Part shown: piece by piece, positions 33,836-46,187 of the stretch
Layout: every line of letters starts with the position of its first letter
Position numbering within the stretch: the stretch's first letter is position 1
Origin: Kalaharituber pfeilii
Lineage: Eukaryota > Ascomycota > Pezizomycetes > Pezizales > Pezizaceae
Direction of reading: 5' to 3'
Length of the DNA: 64,000 bases
Assembly (NCBI GenBank): GCA_015179045.1
Contig: WHUZ01000005.1
Coordinates: 1,612,001-1,676,000 of the forward strand
Position numbers and translations under genes: made by a program
Notes under the pieces: generated by a model
Told to the model about the DNA's origin: nothing
What the model saw: the letters and a program-made list of their open reading frames with translations, nothing else
Database searches by the model: none

Positions 33836-34203
33836 GAGACAAGGCAGATCAGATTATCATCTTTTCTATTTATTATTCTTTAATTTTTTTTTTTTTTTTC
33901 TCCCCCTCGTTGTGCGTTTCCTTATCCCAGTACACGGATTGCGGTTAACCATCAGAAATAAAACAAAATTTTTTCTTTCTTCATTTCTCACATAATTATT
34001 TCTTACCATAATATATAACAGCCGTATTGATGTTACATACTTACATAACAGTTTTATTTGCATTTATATAGAGTTGGGAAAGAGGAGAAGTTATAACACC
34101 TCAATTTACTCATCAATTCCTCAACATTTCACATGTACACCACAACCAATTTCTCTTCCCTCTCATTTCCATTGTTCCCCCCCCCCCCAATATCAAACAC
34201 ATC

Positions 34204-34250
<47 letters not shown>

Positions 34251-37200
34251 CCCACATACTCAACTTATTTTTTTCATAATCAAATCAAAACGCAGTTACA
34301 AAAAAAAGAAAAATAAATAAAAACGAGCGAACTTGACAGTCCTGGAGGCTAAAGGGGCCAAGATAAGATGAAAACGGAGGCGAGCTTGAGTGAAGCCAAG
34401 AACTCATGGGTAGCTCAGTCAAGATGTAGTTACATTGACGAGGATGGCGAGAAAATGCGCAGAAACGGTCACAGGAGAGGTTAGAGAAGTCTACTGGGAT
34501 GCTGAAACTAGTTGACGTTGGAGAAAGGAGAGTGGTGATGAATAGGTGGTTGGGATCGGGGGGCATGACGGAGGTTTTGTGGGACGGTCCTTAAGCCTCA
34601 ATCGCGAAATTAAGTTTGGCAGACGTTTCAGGAACGCTAAACTTTGCTGGGCAGGCATCGTCATGCAGTTGACGTGCAACAAGACTAGCAGTTGAAGAAA
34701 TTTACGAGCCCTCTACTTAGTAGCTATGGAGATCGTAACTATTACTTCAGTAACCTGATGGGAGATCAGGCCAGTGCACAGATTGCAACCTATAGTAATA
34801 TCATCAAGGTGCGCCCTGAGCAGAGAGTTTCAATTTTCACTGTTAATTGCTTATTATCGAGACATATACTAATGGGCCATGAATGCAAGCTCCAACTCGT
34901 AAATCGACTGCCGAAAATGGGACCACAGTAGTCCAAGTAGCCTGTGAACGTACGTAGAGCACACGTTACGTGTAATTTACATGTCTTTGGTAAAGCATGG
35001 CTTGATGGAAGAGAGGATCTCTGGTCCCCGGCGGCAGCAACAGAGTATCAATGTCAAAATCATCCCAGCCTTATTATCGACTCATCGCCTGCATCAGTTT
35101 GGAATGGAAACAGCGTACAAGAAAGCATCCTCTCTACTGGTTAACGAGCAACTAGGCGAGGTTGCGAGACTATTCGAGACCACGTTCATACAAGTAGTAA
35201 GAAAAAGCACCTGGCTTGCTGTCGTACAGGACAAAATCCCCAGCTCGCTCCACTTGTACCCCTCGGAAAACAGCCGCCGTCGCATTTCAATAGGTGATTT
35301 TTACGAAGCATTCGCAATATCCCCACTACATCGATAAAAGCGCCGGCATAGCGGTTGCTCAGGCTTTCTTGAGACTACACCTGTGTCAAGCAAACACTAT
35401 TGTGCAACAGCAGAGTTTTTAGCATCCTGACGCCACTAGTATGGTGTCTTCAGCAGCCACCTGGGTATCATGAGAGTCCTGGGCGTCAAGGGCTTCCTGG
35501 ACATCACCCGTCCTCCTCGTCCACTCCTTTCCAAGTTCCCGGCCGTTTGGGGATATCTACTGCCCCATTAGCGCCCGGCGCCTCCTCACGCACCAGATAA
35601 TTCCCCGCGGAATTTCCAATCTCCGAGGCCCATATTCCTCGACCCCCAAGAGTCTGCTGCCGCCCCTAACTACAATTTTCTTCCAGCGCCCCAGATATCC
35701 TTTTCAGAGATATCTCACGTCTTACCGTAATGCCGAGGTGCTTTCTCAGTTGTCGACAGAACCGGACATTTCCCCACGATTGGCAGGCCATATATCTCCA
35801 GCAATCTGTTTACTTCCACAGATATCGTATCTGTCAATATGAATCCGTAGGGTGAACGTATAAACGTAGTAGGAAGTGACAGAACGTCAATGTATATCAA
35901 AGATGAAGAAAAGGTGGGTGATGCCCAGCTCATAGACATACCATGGCATTGAATCTAGCTTACCTAAACAAGCAGGTTGGGTCAACTCCCTGAAGCCTAA
36001 TCGGCTCTAGCTTGAACCGGAATCTCAACAATTGCAACTCCATTGACACAGCTACGTACCTGGGAGTGCTAGTGGCGCTCCCCAAATCTCCCATTAACAT
36101 TACAGTGAAACACTCAATACACCAGAAAAATCTAACAAAGCGCATGCACTTTATCTCCAAGGACTTTACACTTATCAGAAGTTATAGCCTCGAGTCCGTC
36201 AACTGCAATGGCAGTGGAACCAGACCAAGTCTAAATCTCTTGAGGAAGGTTTAGGGAGTAGCTAGCTCACCAATAATTTCATAATTCATCCATGCGAACT
36301 CCAGTTAAAATATGATCTCATACCCAGAAACCCATTAGTGATAGGTATACCCCAAAGGAAAAAAACACTCACTGTCAATTAAGAAACACAGAGCATCCAG
36401 AAAAGTGTTTAGTGAACTATATCCGGTTTCGGAGTCCCTGGAAGTAGCCCATGATTTGTATAGTATAATAAGGCATGCTCCAAAAGCGAGTACCGCAAAT
36501 CGGTTTGAGAGAGATCGCAGCAATACTTTTCGAAATTGTAGCTGAGCAAGGCGAGAAACGAAAAGAAAGCACTGGAAATACCCAGGACATAAACTCGTCG
36601 AGAGCCTCATGGAGATGCAGGAAATATGTTTGTGCATTGTTTCTTCAGGAGTCTGCGAGGTCACTTCTGCTAACCTTCGTGAGGTAAGAATATGATATGT
36701 TGCAAGTATGATAGGCACAAATAGATCTTCTTTGCTTGCAGCCATCCTAGTAGGCAAATGATATCATCACTTTTTCCCCTTTCTTCAGGTCCCTCTCGCC
36801 ATTTGCACTGAATACACCTTTGAAACACTCGACTAGTGATGACAATTCCTTTTTATGATCTTCTAAAGCAGTCTTGGGCATTTTTACTCGATTTGGTAGA
36901 AATTGTTGACCCGTTTACCCTGCTCACAAGTTCTTCAGTCAAGTTCTTATCTTGTGTGCACTCGTACCTAGAGTGAAGAAGAAGAATCAGAAGGTGAGCT
37001 ACGTCCAGCTAATATGCGTATCGTCGAACTTACGTTGCCTAAAGAGGAACATTGGAAGACTAGCTAGGGTGGGCAAGTCCCATGATCACCGCCCATACAG
37101 AATCATACAAATTTACAGTGAACTATTACTCCCTTTAATCTGTAAACTAACTGCCTCCTCTCAACTCCATCTAGTATCCAAACGCTTCCTGCTATAAAAT

Positions 37201-37509
37201 CATATTTTATCGTAATTGACATACAATGCTACCCTATACTATACTATACTACACCATACCACATCACACCACACCCTATCATACCATACCAGCTTATTTA
37301 TGTTCTAACGGATACACCAATGGATATGATTGGCCAATGGGTCGGCCTAATTCACCAACAGTTAACCGATACAACAGCATCATCATCAGCGGAAAAAAAG
37401 TACTGTCGCCAGGTTCGTCACGTACACTGCATTCGAAAGGGTGCCAAGGTGTACTTGAGGTGACCCTCATCATTACCCATACGGCGACTGGGGCGTAAGT
37501 CAAATACAA
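33836..37509. other. Spacer between the two NLR units, no gene recognised
   Basis: The spacer contains a 45-nt T run (34206-34250), T tracts near 33881-33900 and a TATAC/CACAC microsatellite (37228-37290). Open frames at 34981-35337 (plus), 35715-35939 (minus) and 36335-36757 (minus) have mixed composition but no family I recognise. They could be decayed host or transposon genes. Confidence 0.35.
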
Positions 37510-38201
37510 TACTCATTGATCTTTCAGCAGGTTTCAACTCATAAAGTTCTCTACAATGAAAGCTCTGTATAGGCTCCTCAGCTATCGGTAGGAGGCTCTG
37601 CGGCATGGCGCGGACGCCAGGATGGTGCTGGGGCGCTGCGTGGGGCACGAGCACCTGAAGCTCAGTCAATCATGACGGGTCAGGCCAAAGGCGACTATGC
37701 ATATAGCATAGGCTCTCCACGTATGGTGCTTGTGGGCCGTTTCTCGTATAATACCCAGAGGCGCACTGGGTGTTGCCACTTGCGGGTGTCTTGCCCCACC
37801 GCACAGCCTCCACAGGTAGGGCTTGTTCATTTTTTTATTATTCTGCAGGGCAGCTGGCCCAATCTAGTGCGCCATAGCCCTCCCCGCACGAAGCTTGTAC
37901 AACCTTGGAGAGGAAATCTGCAAGCTCATGGGCAGTGGTTTAAACGTTTCCCTCACATATTCCATCCAAGAGTTTGCTGTCGCGATATCCGTTTACAGCC
38001 CCCAAGCGTACGGTGAAAATCTCAAGTATCCAATTTCAAGTGGTAGTAGAAAGCTTCAGACTAGCCACCGACCTGCTTGAGCTCGCGGTAAGAGCTGCTT
38101 TCAATTCTGACAGATCAAGTAACAAACTCTGATTTCTCCTCAACCATTGCGAGGCTGATCATCAGGTGTAACTTTTTAGCTTGTTTAACCTCCTCCACAA
38201 C

Positions 38202-41200
38202 ATGGAATTAGCAGCTTCTGCTGCCGGCCTGGCTGGACTTGCCGGACTGACGCTACAACTGGCCCAAGTCGCTCGAGATTGTGCCAACATTTATTCTGAA
38301 GTGAAAGAAGTTGGCTACACACATGGCTCTATACTGCACAACCTCCAGACAGAAGGGCTTCGGCTGAAGCGGTGGGAGCAAGCTTGGGGACTGGACACTG
38401 GCAACACCTCCAGCAAGCAACTCCAACTTCTTGATCCTAATGATGAGCGTTATAGATATGCAGCAGCTGGCCTAGCGAGGATTATTTATGTGTTTACCAA
38501 GATCATGGAGTTACAATCAAAATATCAAATCGAACCTAAAACAAACAACAGGAAAAGTATACGTGATAACATTAGGATCAGCAATCCATTCTCTAGGTCT
38601 CGTTCCAAATCTCCGAATCCAGCAAATGCTAGTCAGGCTACAAGCCCTAGTCCCCAGCCTTCGATGCCTACTCTGAGCCATAGTGACCTCTCTCTTTTGA
38701 AAAACCCAAAGACCCTCACCAGCATGCAATTGCTTCCAGGCCTACAAGAAGAGATTGCCTCTCTGAGTAATGCTGCACAGAAAGTACAGCAGTCTCTGTC
38801 TATCTATCACAAGCTGCGTTGGGCTGGCATGGACAAGGCAAATTGTAATGAACTGGTAGGCCAGCTGAAGGAGTACATAGACGGCCTCTTCAATGTACTA
38901 CCACCTAATCCCACTCCCATCAGCATGCCCAAGACACCGCTTAGTTTATCTTTCAATATTCCATTCAACATTTCTAATGTTCGGCGGAATCCTGATTTTG
39001 TTGGAAGAGAATGCCTTCTTGAGCAGCTAGCAGATGAGATAGATGAAGGCAAGGCTGCAATGGATATTACTCAAGTAGTGCTTTATGGTATGGGGGGTAT
39101 GGGGAAGACACAGATTGCATTGGAGTATGTTTATCGCCATCACAAAGACTACTCCTCGGTGTTTTGGATCAATGCATCTAGCGAGCAGACAACAAAAACT
39201 AGTTTTATTCAAATTATGGAGCAGTTAATTGAATATCATGCCACACTCTTCGATGAGCCGGATTACAAACGTATTGGCAGTCTCCTTGGTATGGCAGGCA
39301 AGCTCGGCTCGGTGGGACTTTTTAGCACAGAAAAACCAGAAGAAGAGCAACATGTTATTAAAGCTGTGAAGAAATGGTTAACTGCCAAACAGAACAACAA
39401 ATGGCTACTTGTGTTCGACAATCTGGATGACCTGGAATCTTTCGACATAAATGATTACATTCCATCATGTGACTTTGGGACTATTATTATTACTAGCAGG
39501 AGACGTGGGAGTACACAGGGCCGAAGGGGCTTAGAGGTACATCAAATGCAGAATAATGAAGCGGAAAAGTTGCTTTTGACCAGTGCAAGACTAGATTTGG
39601 GAAGGCTCACTCCTGAGGGTACGTGAATATTATCCTTAAACATAGCTCACTAATTAATTCAAGTCTAGAGTGCAAATTTGAGGAAGCAGCAGCAGCAGCA
39701 ATTGTTGAAAACCTTGGATACCTTCCCCTTGCTATAGCTCAAGCTGGAGCATATATCAACATTCAGCAATGTTTATTCAGTTATTATCTCAGAGAGTATG
39801 AGATAAATGCCAATCGCCTTTTGAGCAGGAAATGGAAAATAGGAAAGGATGATAGATCTGTCTTTGCTACATGGGAGTTGTCATTTAATGCAATCAAGAA
39901 CCAAAATCCGAAAGCTACAGAGCTGTTATCATTATGTGCGTTTCTTGACAATGACATATGCGAGGAGTTTTTGAGGCGAGGAATGAAATTAGCAATAAAT
40001 GGTAGACAATCATTTTTTTCCTACTTGACTAATATTATTACAAAATGTAAAATTTGTACTTATATATCGCTACAGATACCAGCCTAGCAGACTCAATCCA
40101 CCTGCTATTCTCATACTCGATCGCTAAGCGAACTGAGAAATATGATAGTTTCAATATCCACCCGCTAGTTCACCTTTGTATTCTATGGAAACTAGAGATG
40201 GAGCCTGACGAATATCAAAAAAAAGCTATTGAAGCTTTTTTTATGGTTACATCTGGAATTGCTGTTCCTAAAGGCAGAAAACGTGAGGTCAACGACTGGA
40301 TCTTTGAGCGGCGAAACTTGCCACATCTTTTTGCTGTAGAAAGGCAAATGAAGTATTTACCATTGGAAGAGGAGGAGTTACTAGCAGCCTTGGATACTCT
40401 CTATGAGGTTTACATAGACCACGGTCATTATGGAAAGGCAGAAGAAATATGTAAGACTGTATTGGCTGTGACAGAGAAGTCACTAGGCACAAACCATTTG
40501 ATGACCATGAACCACGTTTCCAATATGGCAAGAGTATATGGTGACCAAGGGAAATATAGCCAGGCACTGGAGCTATATCAGCGAGTATTAGCAGGATGTG
40601 AAAAGGCACTGGGTACTGACCATCCAAACACCGTTGGTACTGTCAACAATATGGCGATGATATATTACAATCAAGGGAAATATAGCCAGGCACTGGAGCT
40701 ATATCAGCGAGCATTAGCAGGACGTGAAAAAGCACTGGGTGCTGACCATCCAAACACCCTTGATACTGTCAACAATATAGCATTGATATATTACAATCAA
40801 GGGGAATATAACCAGGCACTGGAGCTATATCAGCGAGCATTAGCAGGACGTGAAAAGGCACTGGGCACTGATCATCCAAACACCCTTGGTACTGTCAACA
40901 ATATGGCATTTATATATGACAATCAAGGGAAATATAGCCAGGCACTGGAGCTATATCAGCGAGCATTAGCAGGAAAAGAAAAGGCACTGGGTGCTGACCA
41001 TCCAAGCACCCTTAATACTGTCAACAACATGGCAGTAGTATATGACAATCAAGGGAAATATAGCCAGGCACTGGAGCTATATCACCGAGCATTAGCAGGG
41101 CATGAAAAGGCACTGGGTGCTGACCATCCAAGCACCCTTAGTACTGTCCACAACATGGCAATATTATATGAAAATCAAAGAGAATATAGCCAGGCACTGG

Positions 41201-41490
41201 AGTTGTATCAGCGGGCATTAGCAGGAAGAGAAAAGGCACTGGGTGCCGATCATCCATATACTGTTTTGAGTATGGAGGGTATGGAAAGATGTCAGGCTGC
41301 TCTGAAGAAACGAAATAGAGTATCAGATAATCACTATGGATCAGGAAAGATTTTCTACGGGTTTTGTGTTATGGCACTATTATATATTTCTTTTCAGATT
41401 GTTTATTCATTTATTCAAGTCTTCAAGCTTTCATTCTGCATAGTTGTTCCGCTTCTCATGATTCCTGTATATGCGAATATCCCAGTATGA
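38202..41490 (+). CDS. NLR protein (HeLo-like / NB-ARC / 6 TPR) with extended hydrophobic C-terminus, copy 2
   Basis: Exons 38202-39618, 39669-40001 and 40076-41490 join in frame (GTACGT..TAG and GTAGAC..CAG introns, 50 and 74 bp) to give 1054 residues. An in-frame ATG at 38181 is seven codons upstream; I preferred 38202 because of its ACAACATGG context. The N-terminal helical domain resembles HeLo/HeLo-like cell-death inducers. NB-ARC has its P-loop GMGGMGKT at 296-303 and Walker B WLLVFDNLDD at 401-410. Six 42-residue TPRs span about 742-993. The stop that ends copy 1 (TAA) is AAA here (41308-41310), adding 60 residues dominated by hydrophobic segments (starting IFYGFCVMALLYISF), which could form one or two membrane helices. 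The likely role is non-self recognition or programmed cell death (family knowledge); the ligand is unknown. Confidence 0.9.
40549..41304 (+). repeat. Six 126-bp TPR-coding tandem repeats
   Basis: Six units in the same phase as the nine of copy 1. The residue before EKALG reads C,R,R,K,H,R. The 378-bp length difference from copy 1 is exactly three units. Confidence 0.9.
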
Positions 41491-42775
41491 TTATTTACAA
41501 TTCACTGGAGAGAGTACTCGCTCTGGTTTTTTTCAATTGCCAGATGGCTGAGGTGGGTGGGGGGGGATTCGCGTTGGGGGGTGGGGGAGGGGGAATCGCC
41601 GGGGGGGTGGGGGGGGGGGGGGGGGGGTCATATGGTTTTTCGATCACAGAGGATGTAGTATCATTTTTTTTTTCACATTCAAGTGGACCTTTTCTTCATT
41701 TATAGCTAAAATCTGTACCACATTCCCACAGAGCCTGGCTCGGTTATAGCTGTGCGTAATAGAGGTGCAGAGAGCTAAATAGGTAGATGAGAAGTATACA
41801 GTAGCAAAGTAAGCGGAGGCTGACTATATACAATCTGTACATGCACACGTGGGTATTCAGTAATCCATATATAGTGTATGCGGAAGAAGGGAACATGAAT
41901 AGTCTGGCACATATAGGATGAAGTATATAGTGCCTTGATATAAGGGGGTGCAAAGGCACGCAAAGGGGCTCAAAAAGGATTGGAGGAACAAGACATGGGA
42001 CGACGGCATATAGAATAGAAGTCCTGCTATCATAAGGAGAAAGGACAGTAGACTCAAAGGGTGTGATATGCTGTATATAGGGAAAGTAAGCAGGTTCAGG
42101 GTAACGGCACTGGGCCCACAGTTACCCGCATAGCACTGGCTTGCCAACTCCTACTGACATACATCCCCTCACTCCTCTCCATGCATTCATGCAATATAAT
42201 AATTCCGTTCTTCAATCCCTTTTCATCCCCCCACACACACCCACCATAGCCCTTGCGCAGTAACTGCTCACAAAACCTGAACGTTATGCTCGAAACAAAG
42301 AAAGGCTTTTCTGGATACCGCAACACTCGGTAAGGGGCGGTATCTTGAGAGTCGCATGTCGGTAATGTTATCTAGTTGCATATTGAGCTTGTTTCCTTTG
42401 GGAACCGAGGGTACGCAATACGATATGAAAAAAAAAAAAAAAATTCGGCCATTGCGAAACGATAGGCCTTGGGTTGGGTTCAGGTACATCGATTCTATAG
42501 AACAGTCACTATTGCTAACCACCCCCCCCAAAAAAAAAAAAAAAAAAGGAAAACAACAGCATCCATATCCAGCTGCTCGGGCCTCAGAATGCTCAGGACA
42601 TTAACAAATCTTTTCAAGATTTTAACTCAGGCCATGTAAAGTCTGCTCACTAGACCGCATAGGGTTTTTTTTAGCAAGGTCTGTACGTGGATTTCATTGC
42701 CTCGTCCTAGAGGAAAGGCCTCAATGCATAAGGTGCGAAAGGGAGCCGGAAACTAGGGTACTGTACTTAATAATG

Positions 42776-43170
42776 TAGTCTCGTGCCCAGACGCTGACTG
42801 GCGTCTTGTAATTAATATTATTCGCTTGGCGACGCACAGGAGCGTCTGGAATCTTTTGTCCCCCGTTTGTTCAGCCAAGACCGCAATGCAACGTTTCGGT
42901 CGCAATGCAACGTTTCGGTCGCAATGTAGTCCGTATGTATGTTTGTAAACAGTTGGATTGTGTACAGCAAAACGATTCACTTTTAATATACAGGAAGCCA
43001 TGTCGGTGGACACAATAGAGAAAGGAGTTCTTGATGATGAAGGAGTGCAAATTCTAGAGGTAATAAAACAAATGAAAGCCAAAGGATTTACCTGTTATGT
43101 TTATTACCTGATCATTGTAATAACCATTGCACCAAAAGGTAGAACTATTGGTACCATCCGGTAGTACAGC
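42776..43170 (+). mobile_element. MULE-like element 5' end, related to the 67-bp MITE
   Basis: TAGTCTCGTGCCCAGACGCTGACT begins exactly where homology to duplication unit 1 ends, and matches the start of the MITE at 13301 except for two bases. It is followed by two direct copies of CGCAATGCAACGTTTCGGT and, at 42999, an open frame MSVDTIEKGVLDDEGVQILE without known domain that may be the start of the element's own gene. The other end was not located. Confidence 0.5.
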
Positions 43171-43619
43171 AAGTATATGTAGGAGTATCCAGACAAGTTG
43201 GTCAATGACTTGCTTACGTTTGCAATAGCTACATATACTAGTAGTCAGCTTCCCTCTGCCACCATCATCATGGCATGCTAAGCTATGATATTACTCCTCC
43301 GCAGGCAGAGTACGCCCCGGACTCTCTATATATTAACCCCCACTGGCAGATATAGTGTTCGCATTTGGTATAAGCTGAGTCAGTGTTGAGTTTTATAGCA
43401 TACATACATAATTGGCTCACATCAGCTCAGTACCAAGTAGTAGTTGTATATTACACATTGACTCTGTCATGCCGTATATACAACTCATACCAGCTCGCTC
43501 AACAGCCGAGCCAAGTACGTTTTATGGTGTAATAAACCAGCTCAACTCGGACTCACTCAGAAAACCTGACTCAGAACTTACACCGGGTGCGAACATTACC
43601 TAGATACCTATTACCCATT
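43171..43619. other. No gene recognised
   Basis: A degenerate stretch with CAGCTC/AGCTCAGT-type short repeats. No coding or RNA feature is supported. Confidence 0.3.
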
Positions 43620-43880
43620 CGCCAGCTCGCAAAATTATGAAGGGCCACAGAACGAGACAGACTACAGCTCAGCTACTGCCCACTACAGCGCCTTGGAACC
43701 AGAGTCACCACCCTAGCAGGACTACTAGGTAATAAAGGCCTGCGCCACTGGAGATACCAGATCGGGAAAGCAGACAGTCCGGAGTGCAGATAGTGCGGCA
43801 AAGGTCTGGAGACCTCTGTACACGTCCTGATAGAATGCGAAGTTTGGAAACGGAAGCTGCTAGGGGGGGGGAGGACCTGA
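43620..43880 (+). mobile_element. C-terminal fragment of a second LINE family
   Basis: The frame gives TLAGLLGNKGLRHWRYQIGK, then ADSPECR-stop-CGKGLETSVHVLIECEVWK. The C.CG.G.ET..H.L.EC pattern is the zinc-knuckle-like C-terminus of many non-LTR ORF2 proteins and differs from the CGCGERQTVDHLAFRC form of the other LINE family here. One TAG interrupts it. Confidence 0.65.
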
Positions 43881-44329
43881 GAAGACCCCCGAAAACAGAC
43901 AGAGATGAAGACAAATTGGCGGAGATATTGGAATATAATAATCCAACCCGGACCCCTCGCCCAAGACCCTCCAGCTCCGGTCCTATACTGGCAATCAACA
44001 TACTACTTGCCAGTACTCGTACACATGCAGCTGACCCTGACACCCTTGCAATTCGCCGCACTCCTTCTAGCACTCCGATATATATCTCTACACCTGTAAG
44101 CTCGCTTAAGCAACATGGCCGCCAGCATCCCGGTCATCGCTTAACAGCCCGAACCCGAAGAACCTGCCAGAATCTGCTAGAAGAACCCGAATCCCCAGAA
44201 CCTGCCGGAAAGCCGCAGAACCCGCCGGAAAGCCATAGAACCTGCCGGAAAGCCGTAGAACCTACCGGAAATCCGTCAGGACAACCACGGTCGCCGGCGC
44301 CAGTATCGCCTTCTCCAGACCCACTCTCA

Positions 44330-45318
44330 TACCCCGCACCTCTCCGTCCCAAACCGTCGCCCCCGTCTCCATCTCCGAGCCCCCACCCCTATCTCCGAGC
44401 CCCCATCCCCGTTCCATTTCCAGTACCCTCCGCCTACCCCCCCCCCTTCTCGTCCATACTGCCGTCTGTGTATAATCTCCCCGCCCATTTCGTCGCCCAC
44501 TCGATGGACGCCTCCCACTCCTCCCTGCATCCCCCTTTTCGTCCCTCTCCTTGGACCTCTTCTATCTCCACTGCTCCACAAGGTCCTCCCCTTGACATCT
44601 AATCCACTCCCTCCGGCATGACGAAGCTCACCTTGCTTTGCATCCTCCCCGCGATCGATTCGAACCCGTCTTTCTCCTACGTTGCCCACCCCGCATCCCA
44701 GTCCCTCCAGTGTCTCCCGCGTTCTTCCTCCCCCTTCCCCTCGGAAGTCCGCTGTCCACACATCCCCGCAACCCGCTGGGTCTCCCATACTCCTTTTGCT
44801 ACATTCTTCCTCCCCCTTCCCCTCGGAAGTCCGCTGTCCACACATCCCCGCAACCCGCTGGGTCTCCCATACTCCTTTTGCTACATTCTTCCTCCCCCTT
44901 CCCCTCGGAAGTCCGCTGTCCACACATCCCCGCAACCCGCTGGGTCTCCCATACTCCTTTTGCTACAAACCGAGCTTGCGCTGCGTCTAGCGCGGTCTGT
45001 GCCGTCTCCACTCCTACCACCCAATTCACTTTCTCCTTTGCCGCCCCGAGTACAGCCCCGGTTGCCTTTTTAAGGACCTGGTACTGTACCTTCTCCATTT
45101 CCTTTCTCCATTCCTTTTGACCTCTCCACCCGATCTCTGCACCCCACATCATTACAGCCCTTATCATCCTCATGTAGAGCTGCCTCCAGCTCCTTGGGCT
45201 CATGCCCTACTGTCCCGCCCCGACCCCCATCATCGCTCCCGCGAGTTTCCGAGCCTTTTCTATCCTCGCCCTCCAGTGGAAGTCGAATTCCAGCGTAGAG
45301 TCCATTAGCATCGTTATT
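44330..45318 (-). pseudogene. LINE ORF2, region downstream of RT, with internal 82-bp triplication
   Basis: On the minus strand 45318-45000 encodes STLEFDFHWRARIEKARKLA, then MSPRSWRQLYMRMIRAVMMW, GAEIGWRGQKEWRKEMEKVQ and VLKKATGAVLGAAKEKVNWV. This is the conserved thumb/linker region between RT and RNase H in this LINE group. After AQTALDAAQARF comes a triplicated 82-bp unit that breaks the frame. The sequence then continues toward 44330 in degraded form. It is in the same orientation as the RT at 46187-46650 and probably belongs to the same element. Confidence 0.72.
44722..44967 (-). repeat. Three tandem 82-bp units inside LINE ORF2
   Basis: Units start at 44722, 44804 and 44886 and are practically identical (TTCTTCCTCCCCCTTCCCC..CTCCTTTTGCTACA on the plus strand). 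Because 82 is not divisible by three, each unit is read in a different frame, giving spurious long ORFs on both strands. Confidence 0.92.
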
Positions 45319-45319
45319 C

Positions 45320-46038
45320 AATTACTTTATAAAAATCGGCAACTTACTTGTTCCGGATTGCACTACTTCTCGGTATTGGTGTATTTGGTCGCAGCATCAA
45401 GAGCATTTTACGGAATTGCGGATGTTGCACTGAATGAAATGGTATGTTGCATGCGGTCACGGTACGTATAAGTTGTCTCTCCCACTCTTCAGGAGTATAA
45501 GATTCGGTGGTTTCGGTGCGGGGTTTGGATTTAGCCTGCTGACAAAAACTCTTCACAATACTGCATCAGAAATAATAAAGATCAGAAAGATACTAACCAG
45601 TAGCTTATCTATTGTAGTCTGTGATCCAGCTTTCGATTGCTTTTTGCATTTTGCGGAATTAAGGTGGCCACGCATATGACTGGTCCCTAAGTTTTGGGCC
45701 GATGGATGGCTAATCCAGGCATTGCAAGCAATACAAACAATGATCGGTTTGCCTGTGGCAATTTGAGGACCTTGTTTGAACTGCGGCCAGAACCCTGATT
45801 TGCGATGCTTTGAGTCCCAGGCTGGATTGTGATAGTTTTATCCCTCTTTGTCTACTTGTAAGTCTTTGGCCCATTGTGTACTTGCCCACCATGCTTGAAA
45901 TATGTCATGATTTTCTGGTAGCCATTCATATGCAGGCGGAGAAACTCTGGGGTGAAGTGGTTATAATGGGGAAAATGGTTAGATCAGTAAAAACCGGAGA
46001 AAGTGGTTAGATCAGAATTGGTTGAACAGTGGTTAGAT
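45320..46038 (-). pseudogene. hAT transposase N-terminal part with BED-type zinc finger
   Basis: The minus strand reads WDSKHRKSGFWPQFKQGPQI, then KPIIVCIACNAWISHPSAQN and TSHMRGHLNSAKC, a BED-like C..C..H..C finger. A gap with a GTATCTTTC-like donor follows, then HSVQHPQFRKMLLMLRPNTP, the typical start of the hAT body. A TAA lies just before NYHNPAWDSKH. Sequence beyond 45320 is LINE, so the hAT copy is truncated inside a LINE. Its 5' end lies in the left arm of the foldback at 45875. Confidence 0.65.
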
Positions 46039-46187
46039 CAGAATGGGTTGAACAGTTCAACCAATTCTGATCTAACCACTTTCCCCGAAGTTTGCCATTA
46101 TAACCACTTCACCCAGAGTTTCCGGCCTGCATATGAATGGCTACCAGAAAATCATGACATATTTCAAGCATGGTGGGCAAGTACACA
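45875..46187. repeat. Large inverted repeat (foldback), arms about 150 bp
   Basis: The left arm (TGTGTACTTGCCCACCATGC at 45875) and right arm (ending GCATGGTGGGCAAGTACACA at 46187) are reverse complements with few mismatches, meeting near GGTTGAACAGTTCAACC (about 46027-46043). The left arm contains short direct repeats GTGGTTAGATCAGAA. The arms consist of hAT N-terminal coding sequence (PAYEWLPENHDIFQAWWAS). Confidence 0.92.

Larger units (their letters stand above)
37510..42775 (+). repeat. Segmental duplication unit 2 (downstream NLR unit)
   Basis: Direct repeat of 28244-33835. It differs by substitutions, small indels (for example a shortened AAAGCTCTGTATAGG at 37558), three fewer TPR units and a longer G-rich tract after the gene (41560-41630). 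The homology stops at TTAATAATG, exactly where a MULE-like terminus begins at 42776. Confidence 0.92.

Noticed and set aside
34206..34250. 45-nt T run as a LINE insertion tail
   Set aside because: No LINE 3' UTR sequence follows the run and no target duplication is visible, so it is kept only as a homopolymer tract.
44618..45120. Long Pro/Ser-rich plus-strand ORFs with tandem repeats
   Set aside because: They are antisense readings of the LINE ORF2 triplication and have no independent support.
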